A DNA stretch of 64,000 bases from Pontibacter ummariensis (GTDB taxonomy: Bacteria; Bacteroidota; Bacteroidia; Cytophagales; Hymenobacteraceae), in NCBI RefSeq assembly GCF_900188175.1, contig NZ_FZOQ01000008.1, forward strand, positions 152,052 through 216,051, written 5' to 3'. The notes under the pieces are model-generated. The model saw only the letters and a program-made list of their open reading frames with translations, made no database searches and had not been told where the DNA came from. The translations under genes and the position numbers were made by a program. Of this stretch, positions 34,349 to 42,802 are shown in pieces (position 1 is the first letter of the stretch; each line of letters starts with the position of its first letter).

Positions 34349-35707
34349 TTATGTTAGGGTTTGTTGTGCTAGTGTTGGTACAGTTGTGTCGCCTCCTTTC
34401 GGGCCGTACAGCTGCTCTATCAAGGGTAACTGTATTTTGTTCAGCAGGCTGCTCTTTCCTTTCTGTGCCGACAGTATTTGTGTTTCGTAGAGGCCGGCAA
34501 TCTCACGCGCCACGATCTCCCAGGTAAACAAGGTGTTTACCCGCTTGATGCCGTTTCGGCTGAACGCGTTGGCGATCTGCGGGTTCTCGTACACCATCAG
34601 CAGCTTGTCGGCCAGGGCATCCGGGTCGTTTGGCGGCACCAAAAAGCCGGTCTTGCCGTCCTGTACACTGAACTTGATGCCCCCTACATTGGAGCCGATA
34701 ACCGGGGTGCCACAGGCCATGGCCTCCAGCGGCGTAATGCCGAACGGCTCGTACCAGGGCGTACTCACAAACACATCTGCCGCGCTGTAGAAGTACTTCA
34801 GGTGGCTCCTGCCTCGGCGGCCAATAAAGGTCACTTTGTCGGCAACGTGCTCTGCCTCGGCGATTTCCTGCAGGCGCTTTATTTCCGGGGTCTTCTCCGG
34901 ATCCGGGTCTTCGGATTCCCCTCCTACGATCACCAGCCGCACCGGCACATTCTTCTGCTGGAGCATGCTGGCCATCCCCCGGATCACGTTATCGATGCCT
35001 TTGCGGGGCACCACGCGGCCCAGTTGCAGGATCACGAACTCAGACTGATCCAGGCCCAGGTGCGCTCTTGCTTTCTGCTTGCTGATAGGCTGGAACTCTT
35101 CTTTGTCGAAGCCACAGGGCACAATGTGCATGCGGCTGTCCTGTGCCTTGTAATGTAGCTTCAGGTCTTCCCTGTCCTGCGGACACTCGGCTATGATCAT
35201 GTCCGCCGTGCGGGCTACCGCCTCCTCTACTGTAAAGCGAGAGCTTGGGAAGCGGTCGGCTGCTCCCTGGTAAATCCGGCGAACCTTGCCCAAGGCATGG
35301 AAGGTGATCATATACGGGATATGCAGCCTCTTTTTCAAAGTAGCCGCGACGTATCCTGACATCCAGAAGTGGGCGTGGATGACCTGGTAGTTGATTTCCT
35401 GCTCTTTGATAAAGCGGATCATCTGTGCAGCGAACTCGTCCATGTACTGGAAGAGCTCCTCTTTAGGCACAAAGGCTTTGGGACCGGCGGCCATGTGCAC
35501 TAGCCGAACGCCTTTGGCATAAGGTACTACCTGCGCCTGGTCCTCATCATCCCACCGGGTAAACACATCCACCTCGTATCCCAGCCGTGTCAACTGACGG
35601 GCCAGCTGGTCTACATAGATATTCTGTCCGCCACTATCAGTCCCCCCAAGCAACGCCAAAGGCGAGGCATGTTCGCTGATAAAGGCTATTTTTTTTCTGC
35701 TTGCCAT
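34349..35707 (-). CDS. Glycosyltransferase family 4, sucrose-phosphate-synthase-like
   Basis: A GT-B enzyme of about 452 residues. The N-terminal IAFISEHASPLALLGG followed by DSGGQNIYVDQLARQL resembles sucrose-phosphate synthases and MshA-type GT4 enzymes. VILQLGRVVPRKGIDNVI opens the donor domain, VTFIGRRGRSHLKYFYSAADVF follows, and the EX7E pair is in YEPFGITPLEAMACGTPVI. The reading frame extends upstream to 35770, but ATG at 35707 (MASRKKIAF) has an AGAAGG ribosome binding site and preserves the conserved start, so it is used; it still overlaps the end of the upstream gene by 22 bases. Donor and acceptor are unknown. Confidence 0.9.
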   Translation of the reverse strand: MASRKKIAFISEHASPLALLGGTDSGGQNIYVDQLARQLTRLGYEVDVFTRWDDEDQAQVVPYAKGVRLVHMAAGPKAFVPKEELFQYMDEFAAQMIRFIKEQEINYQVIHAHFWMSGYVAATLKKRLHIPYMITFHALGKVRRIYQGAADRFPSSRFTVEEAVARTADMIIAECPQDREDLKLHYKAQDSRMHIVPCGFDKEEFQPISKQKARAHLGLDQSEFVILQLGRVVPRKGIDNVIRGMASMLQQKNVPVRLVIVGGESEDPDPEKTPEIKRLQEIAEAEHVADKVTFIGRRGRSHLKYFYSAADVFVSTPWYEPFGITPLEAMACGTPVIGSNVGGIKFSVQDGKTGFLVPPNDPDALADKLLMVYENPQIANAFSRNGIKRVNTLFTWEIVAREIAGLYETQILSAQKGKSSLLNKIQLPLIEQLYGPKGGDTTVPTLAQQTLT

Positions 35708-36684
35708 AGGTACCTTCTGTTTGTAGGGTTCGTTGTCTGTCGCACGGCCTGATGAAAGGTCTGGCTCCACTCATAGGTAAAGTGACTAATGTTGAAATGA
35801 CGCTGGGCAGCCTGCTGCGCACCTTTGCTGAGTTCACGGGCCACGACGGGCTTTTGCAACAGCATCTTCATGCGTTCGATCAGTACTGCCACATTTGTGT
35901 CAACAAAGCCGGATTCCCTGTTTTTGATGGCAACAGACATCTCCGTTGTCGCCAGGCCTACGATCGGCAGGCCTACCATCATGGCCTCGCAAACGGCAAG
36001 GCCAAGGCTCGTGTAGCGTATAGGGTTAAAGAAAAAGCGATATTGTCCGATAAAGGCGGGCAGGTCCGGCCCCGGTATCTCGCCCAAGCCTCCCAACGCT
36101 TTAGAGCCCATGCCCACCAGGTCGAGGGGCACTTCCTGCCGTACCGCCTCAAACACGTCCAGCCCCAGGCGGCGTCCCCGTTTTGACAGGCCGTTGATTA
36201 CCACGATCCCTTTCTCCAGTTCGCCGGTGTATTTGGCGTTCTGGGGCACTACTACTCCGTGCTGTATCACTTTTGTAGGCGTGCGGTTGTTATCCCACAT
36301 CAGGTTATTGAAGTGAGTGACGTGTACCAGCAGCATGTCCGGGTCGTCTACCACGTGGCGGGTATCGGTGGGTACTTCCCGCGGAGGGTCGTGCTCCAGA
36401 AAGATCTTTGGCAGGGCGCGTTGCTCCGGGGAAAGGATCTCGTACTGGTCCTCCAGGTAATTTTTTCGGGACTGAAACAAGATGCAGTCCACCTCCAGGT
36501 GCTTCACTTCCTCAACGGGCACATCATGCGCGTTACTGCCCCAGGCAAAGTGGCCGCTCCGGCCCCCGTAGCCTTCCGGCTTCCCCTCCTTTACGGGGAG
36601 GTAAAACTCACAAGGGGTTTGTGTGAGGTAGTACAGATAGCTTCCGTGTATATGCCATGTAAGAACTCGTAGCGGTTTTTCCAT
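35686..36684 (-). CDS. Glycosyltransferase (GT4-like, short GT-B)
   Basis: A 332-residue glycosyltransferase. VLTWHIHGSYLYYLTQTPCEF at the N-terminus (parts) is a distinctive start of a small GT-B family often clustered with heptose genes, which I recall from other genomes but could not verify. The C-terminal part has GIVVINGLSKRGRRLGLD, LPAFIGQYRFFFNPIRYTSLGLAV and CEAMMVGLPIVGLATTE, where the acidic residue of the EX7E pair is partly retained. The last 22 bases overlap the start of the next GT4 gene, so translation is coupled. Substrates unknown. Confidence 0.83.
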   Translation of the reverse strand: MEKPLRVLTWHIHGSYLYYLTQTPCEFYLPVKEGKPEGYGGRSGHFAWGSNAHDVPVEEVKHLEVDCILFQSRKNYLEDQYEILSPEQRALPKIFLEHDPPREVPTDTRHVVDDPDMLLVHVTHFNNLMWDNNRTPTKVIQHGVVVPQNAKYTGELEKGIVVINGLSKRGRRLGLDVFEAVRQEVPLDLVGMGSKALGGLGEIPGPDLPAFIGQYRFFFNPIRYTSLGLAVCEAMMVGLPIVGLATTEMSVAIKNRESGFVDTNVAVLIERMKMLLQKPVVARELSKGAQQAAQRHFNISHFTYEWSQTFHQAVRQTTNPTNRRYLWQAEKK

Positions 36685-36712
36685 AGTTTATAGTTTGCCT
36701 TCTATTTAGTGT

Positions 36713-37789
36713 CTATATTCCCTGGCTAAGCTCTTCTGGCTTTAAGGTGTGGGCAACTGCCTGCTCTTCCTGCAGGGTGTGTTCCACAACCGAAATCACG
36801 TAGCCGGTATCCTCTATTTGCTGCCGAAGTATTACTTTGTGCAGCTCCCTGTTTTGCGGGGCCCACCGGGCAGGATCGGAAGTCAGGAAGAGTACGACAC
36901 TCGGCGCTCCTACTGCGGCCGCCACATGCGACACCCCCGTATCGTTCGAGAAAAGCAACCGGGTATGCTTTAGCAGGGCCCCCAGCGTTCCCAGTCCCGT
37001 CCGCCCAGCCAGGTTAACAGCAGGGTGTTGCATCGCTGCGGCCATTTCCTCTGCCAGCTCATGTTCTTCTTTGCTGCCGGTCAGCACTACCTTGTATCCT
37101 TTAGCCGCCATCATATCCGCTACCCGTGCGAAGCTCGCAGTAGACCAGCGCCGTTTTACATCGCGGGCACCAGGGTGCACGCATACATACCGCTGTGGCT
37201 CCAGTTCATAGCGACTGCACAGCTCGCTGAAGGCTTGCTCCTCCTCTTCCAGAATGGGAAACTCCAGGTGATCTCCCTGCAGGGGGACTCCCAGGAACTT
37301 CATCAGCGACAGGTGCCGCTCTACCTCTGACTTGTCATCCGGGTAAGGCATAAAGAGCGCTTCATCCGGTTTAAACTGTCCTTCCTGGTAGTAGCCCCCC
37401 ATGCGCCTGGCGCTCAGCATGCTAGCCGCAGGATTGGTGATCACGCCGCTGCCGTGCATCTGCAAGAGCAGATCAAAATTCTCCTTTGTACTTTTCTGGA
37501 GATAGTCTATGTAAAGCCCCCTATCGAAGGGCTGCTCCGGGAGACCGGGATACCCGGGGAAGCACAAAAAACCGGAAAAATAGTGCGCAAAGCGCTTTAC
37601 AAAGCTTTCGGCCCAGGGCAAACCAACCAAGGTAATCTGTGCTTGTGGATAAGCTGCTTTGAAGGCACGTACGGCAGGTATGCAGCAAAGCAGATCTCCT
37701 AATTGCAGTGCCCGGAAAATGGCTACTTTTTTTAGACCTGTATCCTTCAGCATAAGTCCTGTCTTTTCCTTCATAAGCCTCTTATTCAT
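36713..37789 (-). CDS. Glycosyltransferase family 9 (heptosyltransferase-like)
   Basis: A 358-residue GT9 enzyme with KKVAIFRALQLGDLLCCIPAV at the N-terminus (parts), CVHPGARDVKRRWSTASFARV in the donor loop, YKVVLTGSKEEHELAEEM and FSNDTGVSHVAAAVGAPSVV. It has no CxxC...CDH tail. A 28-base gap separates it from the next GT gene, so it appears to be the first gene of the tightly packed part of the glycan operon; a 336-base non-coding stretch precedes it and should hold the promoter. An alternative ATG at 37768 (MKEKTGLML) or 37747 (MLKDTGLKK) is possible. Confidence 0.9.
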   Translation of the reverse strand: MNKRLMKEKTGLMLKDTGLKKVAIFRALQLGDLLCCIPAVRAFKAAYPQAQITLVGLPWAESFVKRFAHYFSGFLCFPGYPGLPEQPFDRGLYIDYLQKSTKENFDLLLQMHGSGVITNPAASMLSARRMGGYYQEGQFKPDEALFMPYPDDKSEVERHLSLMKFLGVPLQGDHLEFPILEEEEQAFSELCSRYELEPQRYVCVHPGARDVKRRWSTASFARVADMMAAKGYKVVLTGSKEEHELAEEMAAAMQHPAVNLAGRTGLGTLGALLKHTRLLFSNDTGVSHVAAAVGAPSVVLFLTSDPARWAPQNRELHKVILRQQIEDTGYVISVVEHTLQEEQAVAHTLKPEELSQGI

Positions 37790-38125
37790 GGGTCTTTTTT
37801 ATAGAAGAGCTTGCTTACCTCTCCCAGATTAGAGCAGTTTCGCACGACGAGTCATGTCAGCTTTTATTTGGCCAGAAACCGGGAAGAATGGCTGAAAGCA
37901 AGTCGCTCATCATCTGGGCATTAGGCTAAACATCTTAAAAACAAAATATGTACATTTAACTACTGCTTCATATTGCATAACCTAACGGCGCTTCTATGTG
38001 GAGGTTCTTAAAACACAATTTTTTACGTGTAAATACCTATTCATTTTTGAAGCTCGTTTTTTATGTAAACCCCTTGAACAGCAGCAGCTTCTACAGGTAA
38101 TTACAGCTGCCAGTACGTGAACACA
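37790..38125 (-). other. Intergenic region upstream of the main glycan operon (336 bases)
   Basis: AT-rich non-coding sequence between two GT9 genes on the minus strand. It must hold the end of the upstream GT9 transcript and probably the promoter of the operon starting at 37789. I saw no clear TTTG/TAnnTTTG pair, hairpin terminator, or small open reading frame. Confidence 0.4.
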
Positions 38126-39220
38126 CTAAAAGTTCAGTAGTTTTTTCGCCTCTTCCAGCACCGCAGCCACGGACACATCCCGCACAAAGGAGAAGGCATG
38201 GTCGCAGCCTGTTGTTTTCGGCTCAAAGGGGTGCGGTTGGTTGGGCACCGTACCGCAGGCAGGGCAATGCATTTCCCAGGAGATGACAGGCCGGTGCGTA
38301 GCACGGGTAACCGGTCCCCAGTTGATCAGGTTAGGGGCCCAGTAGATGCCCACTGTTTTAGCCCCTACAGCCCGCGCCACATGCAAAGGGCCTGTGTCGC
38401 TTGAGACAACCAGGTCAGCAAGCGATAAAAGCCCTGCCAAGCCACCTAACGACAACGCTCCGCAGGCGTTTACCGCCTGTTGCTGCATTTGCTCCATCAG
38501 TGCGGAAACAGCGGGCTCGTCTGCCGCACTACCTGTAAATACCACCTGGTGTCCCTTTTGAACGAGTTCATCCGCCAGCTCTGCAAAGCAAGGCTCCGGC
38601 CACATGCGCCGCACATCCATTGCACAGGGGTGCAGTACCACAAAACGCTCCAGCTCTTGCTGTTTCAGATAAGCCCTTGCCTCCGCCAGGTCCTTTTCCA
38701 GCACTTGCATCTCCGGCTCCAGCGCCACTGGCCCGGCCCCTGCCAGCGCTGCTACCTCCAGGTAGCGTACTACTTCGCTCTGGTAATAATAATAGGAGAC
38801 TGACCGGTCCAACGCCGCTGCCTCCGGACTGGAGATGCCTACCGTGTACCGGGCCCCTAACTTCTTCAGGAAAGGATTCGCCGCCACTCCTTTTCCCTGA
38901 AAGCTGACCGCCAGGTCAAACTGCTCTTCCCGCATCTGCTTAAAGAAACGCTCGAGGGCCTTGTCATCGGGGGCAGTCTGCTCCTCATCCCGGATACCTT
39001 TGTACACCGGCACTTCCAGTGTCCGGTCAACGGGTGTCCGCTTGTCTTTCAGGAAGGAAGTGAGCCAGGGCTTTGTTAACAGGATGATTTCGGCGGCAGG
39101 GTAAGCTGCCCGGAGGGCCTGTAAAGCGGGCAGCGTTACGATAAAATCGCCGAGGGCACCAGCCCGGAGAACGGCGATCTTCTTAACATGAGGGAAGGGC
39201 AAGTGAGCTGTGGAGGGCAT
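38126..39220 (-). CDS. Glycosyltransferase family 9 (heptosyltransferase-like) with Cys-rich C-terminus
   Basis: A GT9 enzyme of about 364 residues: VKKIAVLRAGALGDFIVTLPA, LHPCAMDVRRMWPEPCFAELA (parts), QVVFTGSAADEPAV and SSDTGPLHVARAVGAKTVGIYW. The tail HCPACGTVPNQ, then GCDHAFSFVRDVSVAAVL repeats the CxxC...CDH pattern of the GT9 at 28416-29549, so these two are closer paralogues. The frame stays open to 39304, but that extension reads through the perfect hairpin at 39261-39294 and is non-conserved, so ATG at 39220 (MPSTAHLPFPHVKK) is chosen. It is separated by 336 bases from the rest of the cluster. Confidence 0.9.
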   Translation of the reverse strand: MPSTAHLPFPHVKKIAVLRAGALGDFIVTLPALQALRAAYPAAEIILLTKPWLTSFLKDKRTPVDRTLEVPVYKGIRDEEQTAPDDKALERFFKQMREEQFDLAVSFQGKGVAANPFLKKLGARYTVGISSPEAAALDRSVSYYYYQSEVVRYLEVAALAGAGPVALEPEMQVLEKDLAEARAYLKQQELERFVVLHPCAMDVRRMWPEPCFAELADELVQKGHQVVFTGSAADEPAVSALMEQMQQQAVNACGALSLGGLAGLLSLADLVVSSDTGPLHVARAVGAKTVGIYWAPNLINWGPVTRATHRPVISWEMHCPACGTVPNQPHPFEPKTTGCDHAFSFVRDVSVAAVLEEAKKLLNF

Positions 39221-39260
39221 ATACTGGGTTATTCTCAAAATGGAGGGATCGGAAGAACAC

Positions 39261-39294
39261 GGAGAAGGAGCACTAGCTATAGTGCTCCTTCTCC
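39261..39294 (-). terminator. Terminator after the PEBP-family gene
   Basis: A perfect 15-bp stem GGAGAAGGAGCACTA/TAGTGCTCCTTCTCC with a 4-base loop lies 40 bases downstream of the minus-strand PEBP gene and just upstream of the GT9 start at 39220. Its position supports that start. No T-run follows on the minus strand. Confidence 0.7.
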
Positions 39295-39333
39295 ATGCGT
39301 ACATCCTGTTTGCCGGTTGCGTGAGTATCCTGC

Positions 39334-39798
39334 TTACTCAGCTTCTTCTGTGGCAACTTCCCGCTTTTTGTACTTACCAACTAACAGTGCTTCTGCCAGC
39401 ACGTGGCCATCCATTTCCCTGAGCACTACCTTGCGGTCCGATTCGTTCGGAATATCCAGCATTTTGTCCAGTGCATAGAGTTTGAAGTGGTAGTCATGCT
39501 CATTCTCTGGCGGGCAAGGGCCTTCGTAGCCAAAGGTATTGCCGTTGCAGAGGCCGGGCGTGGATTCCTCCGGGTAAGAATCCTCCTCGAAGCCTGCTAC
39601 ATGCGGTGCAATGTTAAACACGAGCCAGTGTACCCATGGCTTGGCCGGCGCATCCGGGTCCTCCACCATCAATACCAGGCTTTTGGCTTCCTGGGGCACA
39701 TCCTCAAACGTCAGGGGCGGGCTCACGTTAGGCCCTTCGCAGGTATACTTTACCGGGACACGCTCCCCATCCTGAAATACCGGACTCTTTATTTTCAT
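39334..39798 (-). CDS. YbhB/YbcL family Raf-kinase-inhibitor-like protein (PEBP)
   Basis: A 154-residue phosphatidylethanolamine-binding-protein fold. Diagnostic segments are PVKYTCEGPNVSPPLTFEDVP, MVEDPDAPAKPWVHWLVFNI (parts), GNTFGYEGPCPPENEHDYHFKLYALD (parts) and the conserved ligand-pocket DPDAP and GPCPP motifs. Bacterial members are soluble, and their physiological role is unsettled. The gene is monocistronic: a hairpin follows it and a 288-base gap precedes it. It is not obviously tied to the neighbouring glycan cluster. Confidence 0.93.
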   Translation of the reverse strand: MKIKSPVFQDGERVPVKYTCEGPNVSPPLTFEDVPQEAKSLVLMVEDPDAPAKPWVHWLVFNIAPHVAGFEEDSYPEESTPGLCNGNTFGYEGPCPPENEHDYHFKLYALDKMLDIPNESDRKVVLREMDGHVLAEALLVGKYKKREVATEEAE

Positions 39799-40086
39799 CT
39801 CTTTTAATATTTGAGTATTACAATAATTTAAAGTATCAGTACCTTATAGCAGCTGCTATTGTTGCATACTTCCGGGGGAAATATGTAGAATAGTCATTTA
39901 CACGTAGAAGACGTACCGGGGAAACTTACGTGTTTCATTCCACCCCTGCGCTGGCACCCCAGGCCACAACGCCCTGCCCATAATCTTCCCGCTTCAGTAT
40001 AAGGCCTTTGCCTGCACGTCAATCATCTATGGAAGCTATCGTTTTAACAGGAGGCACCCAGCAAGTAAAAGACAGACAATTTTACA

Positions 40087-40585
40087 ATGGGACACTTCAA
40101 GTATAAGGATGACCTAGATGTAGAGGAAGATTTAAGGCTCCTGCGGTGGGAGTGGTTTCTGGAAAGAGTTAGCTGGGGCCTGATGTTCCTGATATGGGTG
40201 GCCACTGTACTGGGCTTTACCGGCAGAGGAGGAATGGGGGTAAGTCAGACAACAGCAGGAGGCCCGGAGACAAGCTTCGAAGTCCGATACGACGAGTACC
40301 TCCGGGAGGAAGCCACCACCGCCATGCTGGTTATCTTTCATGAGCCAGGCGCAGAGATAGCATACACTTCAACAGGTAGTTTATAGAGAAGGTGCGGTTC
40401 GAGCAGATTATCCCACAGCCCGAAAGCACAGCGATAGACCGGGACGGGCTCACCTTTACCTTTAACACAGGCTTTGACAAGGCACAGGTTCAGTTCTTTC
40501 TGCGCCCCACAGAGTTCGGTTCCTGTATACCCGCCTGACACACAAGAAAGAGGTCCTCTATCTGGAGCAGTATATCTACCCCTAA
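40087..40585 (+). pseudogene. Frameshifted small membrane protein gene upstream of the YetF gene
   Basis: Three consecutive reading frames join into one plausible protein of about 165 residues. Frame one (40087 to about 40380) starts MGHFKYKDDLDVEEDLRLL, has a transmembrane helix (VSWGLMFLIWVATVLGF) and breaks at a TAG at 40384. Reading continues one frame back from 40380 with FIEKVRFEQIIPQPEST and LTFTFNTGFDKAQVQFFLRP to about 40520, then one frame back again from 40523 with LYTRLTHKKEVLYLEQYIYP and TAA at 40583. Both shifts look like single-base deletions. It stops 11 bases before a YetF/DUF421 gene, so it was probably an operon partner. Sequencing error is an alternative explanation; the shifts are not in long homopolymers. 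Confidence 0.72.
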
Positions 40586-40596
40586 ATCAAAATACT

Positions 40597-41037
40597 ATGG
40601 AATCAGTATTTCGCGGCCTTGCTGTTTACTTTATTCTGCTCGTTAATTTTAGAGTTTCCGGTAAAAGGACGCTATACCAGGTAACCGTGTTTGATTTTAT
40701 ACTGATGCTTATTGTGGCAGAGACCACACAGCAAGCCATGGTAGGAATCGATAATTCTCTCATGAACTGCTTTATTCTGGTACTGACACTCGTTTTCACA
40801 GATATCACTTTGTCTTACGTGAAGCAGCGCTTCTCGAAACTGGATAACATACTGGAGGGAACCCCAGTGGTACTGGTAGATAACGGGAAGGTACTGGACC
40901 AGCGCATGAAAAACGCCCGCGTAGAGCTGGAGGACATCCTGGAGGCTGCAAGAAAAATGCAGGGCCTGAGCACACTAGATCAGGTAAAGTATGCCATTCG
41001 GGAGAAGAACGGCACGATCACCATCATTGCCAAATAG
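40597..41037 (+). CDS. YetF/DUF421 family membrane protein
   Basis: A 146-residue protein with about three hydrophobic segments in the first 75 residues (LAVYFILLVNFRVSGKRTL, VFDFILMLIVAE, MNCFILVLTLVFTDI) followed by a soluble DUF421/YetF C-terminal domain: LEGTPVVLVDNGKVLDQRMKNARV, EDILEAARKMQGL and VKYAIREKNGTITII (parts). The family is poorly characterised. The longer frame from 40474 reads through the end of the broken upstream gene; the ATG at 40597 gives the conserved MESVFRGLAVY start and is chosen. A 23-bp hairpin terminator follows the stop. Confidence 0.87.
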   Translation: MESVFRGLAVYFILLVNFRVSGKRTLYQVTVFDFILMLIVAETTQQAMVGIDNSLMNCFILVLTLVFTDITLSYVKQRFSKLDNILEGTPVVLVDNGKVLDQRMKNARVELEDILEAARKMQGLSTLDQVKYAIREKNGTITIIAK

Positions 41038-41055
41038 GGAAAGGTTGGAAAAGCT

Positions 41056-41107
41056 ATAAAGGGAATGCTCTCTGGCTTGTTTTAAAGCCAGAGAGCATTC
41101 CCTTTAT
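41056..41107. terminator. Bidirectional terminator between the YetF gene and glf
   Basis: A perfect 23-bp inverted repeat (41056-41078 against 41085-41107) with a 6-base loop lies between convergent genes. The outer ends ATAAAGGG/CCCTTTAT give a T-rich 3' side on either strand. One of the longest perfect stems in the window. Confidence 0.9.
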
Positions 41108-41129
41108 AATTGCAAAAGCCTGTGCTCTC

Positions 41130-42347
41130 TTACATTGCTTTTTCTTTTCCGTTCTTACTGGGCTTACCGTTGCTTCCTGCTTCTAAAGCCCTGTTCCCCA
41201 GGGCCACTCCTTTTTGCCCTAACTCCACTTTCGCACCGTCTACCTGTTCAGGTTCCCCTTTTGCCTTTATCTTCTTGAACTGGCTCAGCGCCTGTGCCAC
41301 CACCTGGTCCATGTTATAATACCGGTAAGTTGCCAGCCGACCGACAAACGTTACCCCCGGTGTTGCCTCTGCCAGCTTTTTATATTTGTTGTAGATCTCA
41401 GCGTTCTCAGGCTTTGGTACGGGATAGTAAGGGTCCCCTTCGGCCATCGGATACTCATACACAATGCTGGTTTTGTTGTGTTGCTGCCCCGTAAGGTACT
41501 TAAACTCTGTTACCCGGGTGTAGGCATGCTCGTTAGGGTAGTTCACGACAGCGGATGGCAGGTGCACAGGCTTCTCCAGGGTCTCATGCTTAAACTGCAG
41601 CGATCTGTAGGGTAGCTTCCCGTACTTAAAGTCGAAATACTCGTCCACCGGCCCCGTGTAAATCATCTCCCGGAAGGGGATCACGTCTAGTATCTCGTGG
41701 TAGTCGGTATTGAGCATGATCTTGATGTTGGGGTGTGCCAGCATTTTCTCAAACATGGCGGTGTAGCCATGCAAGGGCATCGCCTGATATGTATCCGTAA
41801 AATAACGGTCATCCCGGTTGGTGCGCACCGGTACGCGGGAGGTAACCGACTTATCCAGTTCGGATGGATCCAGACCCCACTGCTTGCGGGTATAGTTCCG
41901 GAAAAACTTCTCGTACAGCTCCCGCCCCACCTTGCTCACCACCACGTCCTCAGACGTGCGGATGGTGTCCACCTCTTCTGCTACTGACTTAAAGAAATCA
42001 TTTACGTCAAAAGAGGTGAGGTTGAGCCCATAAAGCTTGTTAATGGTGTCCAAATTAATGGGCATGGGCACCAGTTGTCCGTCTACGCTCGCCAACACCC
42101 GGTGCTCATATGGCCGCCACTCCGTGAACTGGGACAGGTAATCGAAGACATCCCTGGAGTTTGTATGAAAAATATGCGGTCCGTACTTATGCACCAGGAT
42201 GCCCTCCTCGTTGTAATGGTCGTACGCATTGCCGGCGATGTGCGGGCGTTTGTCTAACACAAGCACTTTTTTATCTAACTGAGAAGCAAGTCTTTCAGCA
42301 ATCACACTACCGGCAAAGCCTGCCCCTACGATCAGATAGTCAAACAT
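41130..42347 (-). CDS. glf: UDP-galactopyranose mutase
   Basis: An FAD enzyme converting UDP-galactopyranose to UDP-galactofuranose, the donor for galactofuranose in surface glycans. The 405-residue protein begins with the dinucleotide-binding YLIVGAGFAGSVIAERLA, then HIAGNAYDHYNEEGILVHKYGPHIFHT (parts), FRNYTRKQWGLDPSEL (the conserved YTxKQW motif), TNRDDRYFTDTYQAMPLHGYT (parts) and the C-terminal RLATYRYYNMDQVVAQAL. Length beyond about 370 residues is a Lys/Glu-rich tail (KIKAKGEPEQVDG onward) not typical of the family. A GAAAGGAGAAAAT ribosome binding site precedes the ATG. It is likely to supply the glycan cluster at 25-39 kb or the O-antigen-like locus at 1-4 kb. Confidence 0.97.
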   Translation of the reverse strand: MFDYLIVGAGFAGSVIAERLASQLDKKVLVLDKRPHIAGNAYDHYNEEGILVHKYGPHIFHTNSRDVFDYLSQFTEWRPYEHRVLASVDGQLVPMPINLDTINKLYGLNLTSFDVNDFFKSVAEEVDTIRTSEDVVVSKVGRELYEKFFRNYTRKQWGLDPSELDKSVTSRVPVRTNRDDRYFTDTYQAMPLHGYTAMFEKMLAHPNIKIMLNTDYHEILDVIPFREMIYTGPVDEYFDFKYGKLPYRSLQFKHETLEKPVHLPSAVVNYPNEHAYTRVTEFKYLTGQQHNKTSIVYEYPMAEGDPYYPVPKPENAEIYNKYKKLAEATPGVTFVGRLATYRYYNMDQVVAQALSQFKKIKAKGEPEQVDGAKVELGQKGVALGNRALEAGSNGKPSKNGKEKAM

Positions 42348-42802
42348 ATTTTCTCCTTTCCTTTAACAGAAGCACACGATAGCCCTTCCGGATAGATTCA
42401 CGAAATCAATTAATCATACCACTATGGTTAAGTGCCTTGTGCAGCATGGCGTGGAGTATTCCCCTAGCTCCGTGCGCTACGCAGGTAAAAAAATACTGCT
42501 ATATAGGAGACAACCTGAAGCGGTTAGCCTTCATACGTGCCACAGCACAGGCCAGTCTGATGATTTATACGGAATGGCTATAAGTATAAATTACCAAACC
42601 CGGTGCCTGACCTGCTAAGCGGATAAGATTTTCTTACGAGAAGAGTTCTTCTCCTGGCCAAGGAGAGAAAGGAGAAATTTAACGGAACCGCTGCAGCGCG
42701 CTGCAGGAAACCAAAGCCAGGCAGGTCCGTGGGGCCAGCTCTAGTAAGGCAGGAGGTGAAAAAATTGGTGCCAGAAGCACATCAAGCCGGCCCGTCTTTT
42801 TA
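42348..42802. other. Intergenic region between glf and the GAF-domain gene (455 bases)
   Basis: No convincing gene. A 64-codon frame on the plus strand (42424-42618) shows no recognisable motif and no ribosome binding site. The region contains a perfect 16-base palindrome at 42691-42706 (CTGCAGCGCGCTGCAG). The glf promoter must lie near 42348-42420. Confidence 0.4.

Noticed and set aside
35708..35770. N-terminal extension of the SPS-like GT4 gene
   Set aside because: The ATG at 35707 has an AGAAGG ribosome binding site and the conserved MASRKKIAF start.
39221..39304. N-terminal extension of the GT9 gene starting at 39304
   Set aside because: It reads through a perfect hairpin terminator and lacks the conserved family start; ATG at 39220 is preferred.
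40024..40110. A short plus-strand frame starting MEAIVLTGG, vaguely like a ribosomal L21 start
   Set aside because: Only about 25 codons, overlaps the broken gene, and the resemblance is too slight to support.
42424..42618. A 64-codon plus-strand frame between glf and the GAF gene
   Set aside because: No motif, no ribosome binding site and no sign of protein-like composition.
42691..42706. 16-base perfect palindrome CTGCAGCGCGCTGCAG
   Set aside because: Single occurrence, no nearby hairpin or known binding motif; could be chance in GC-rich sequence.
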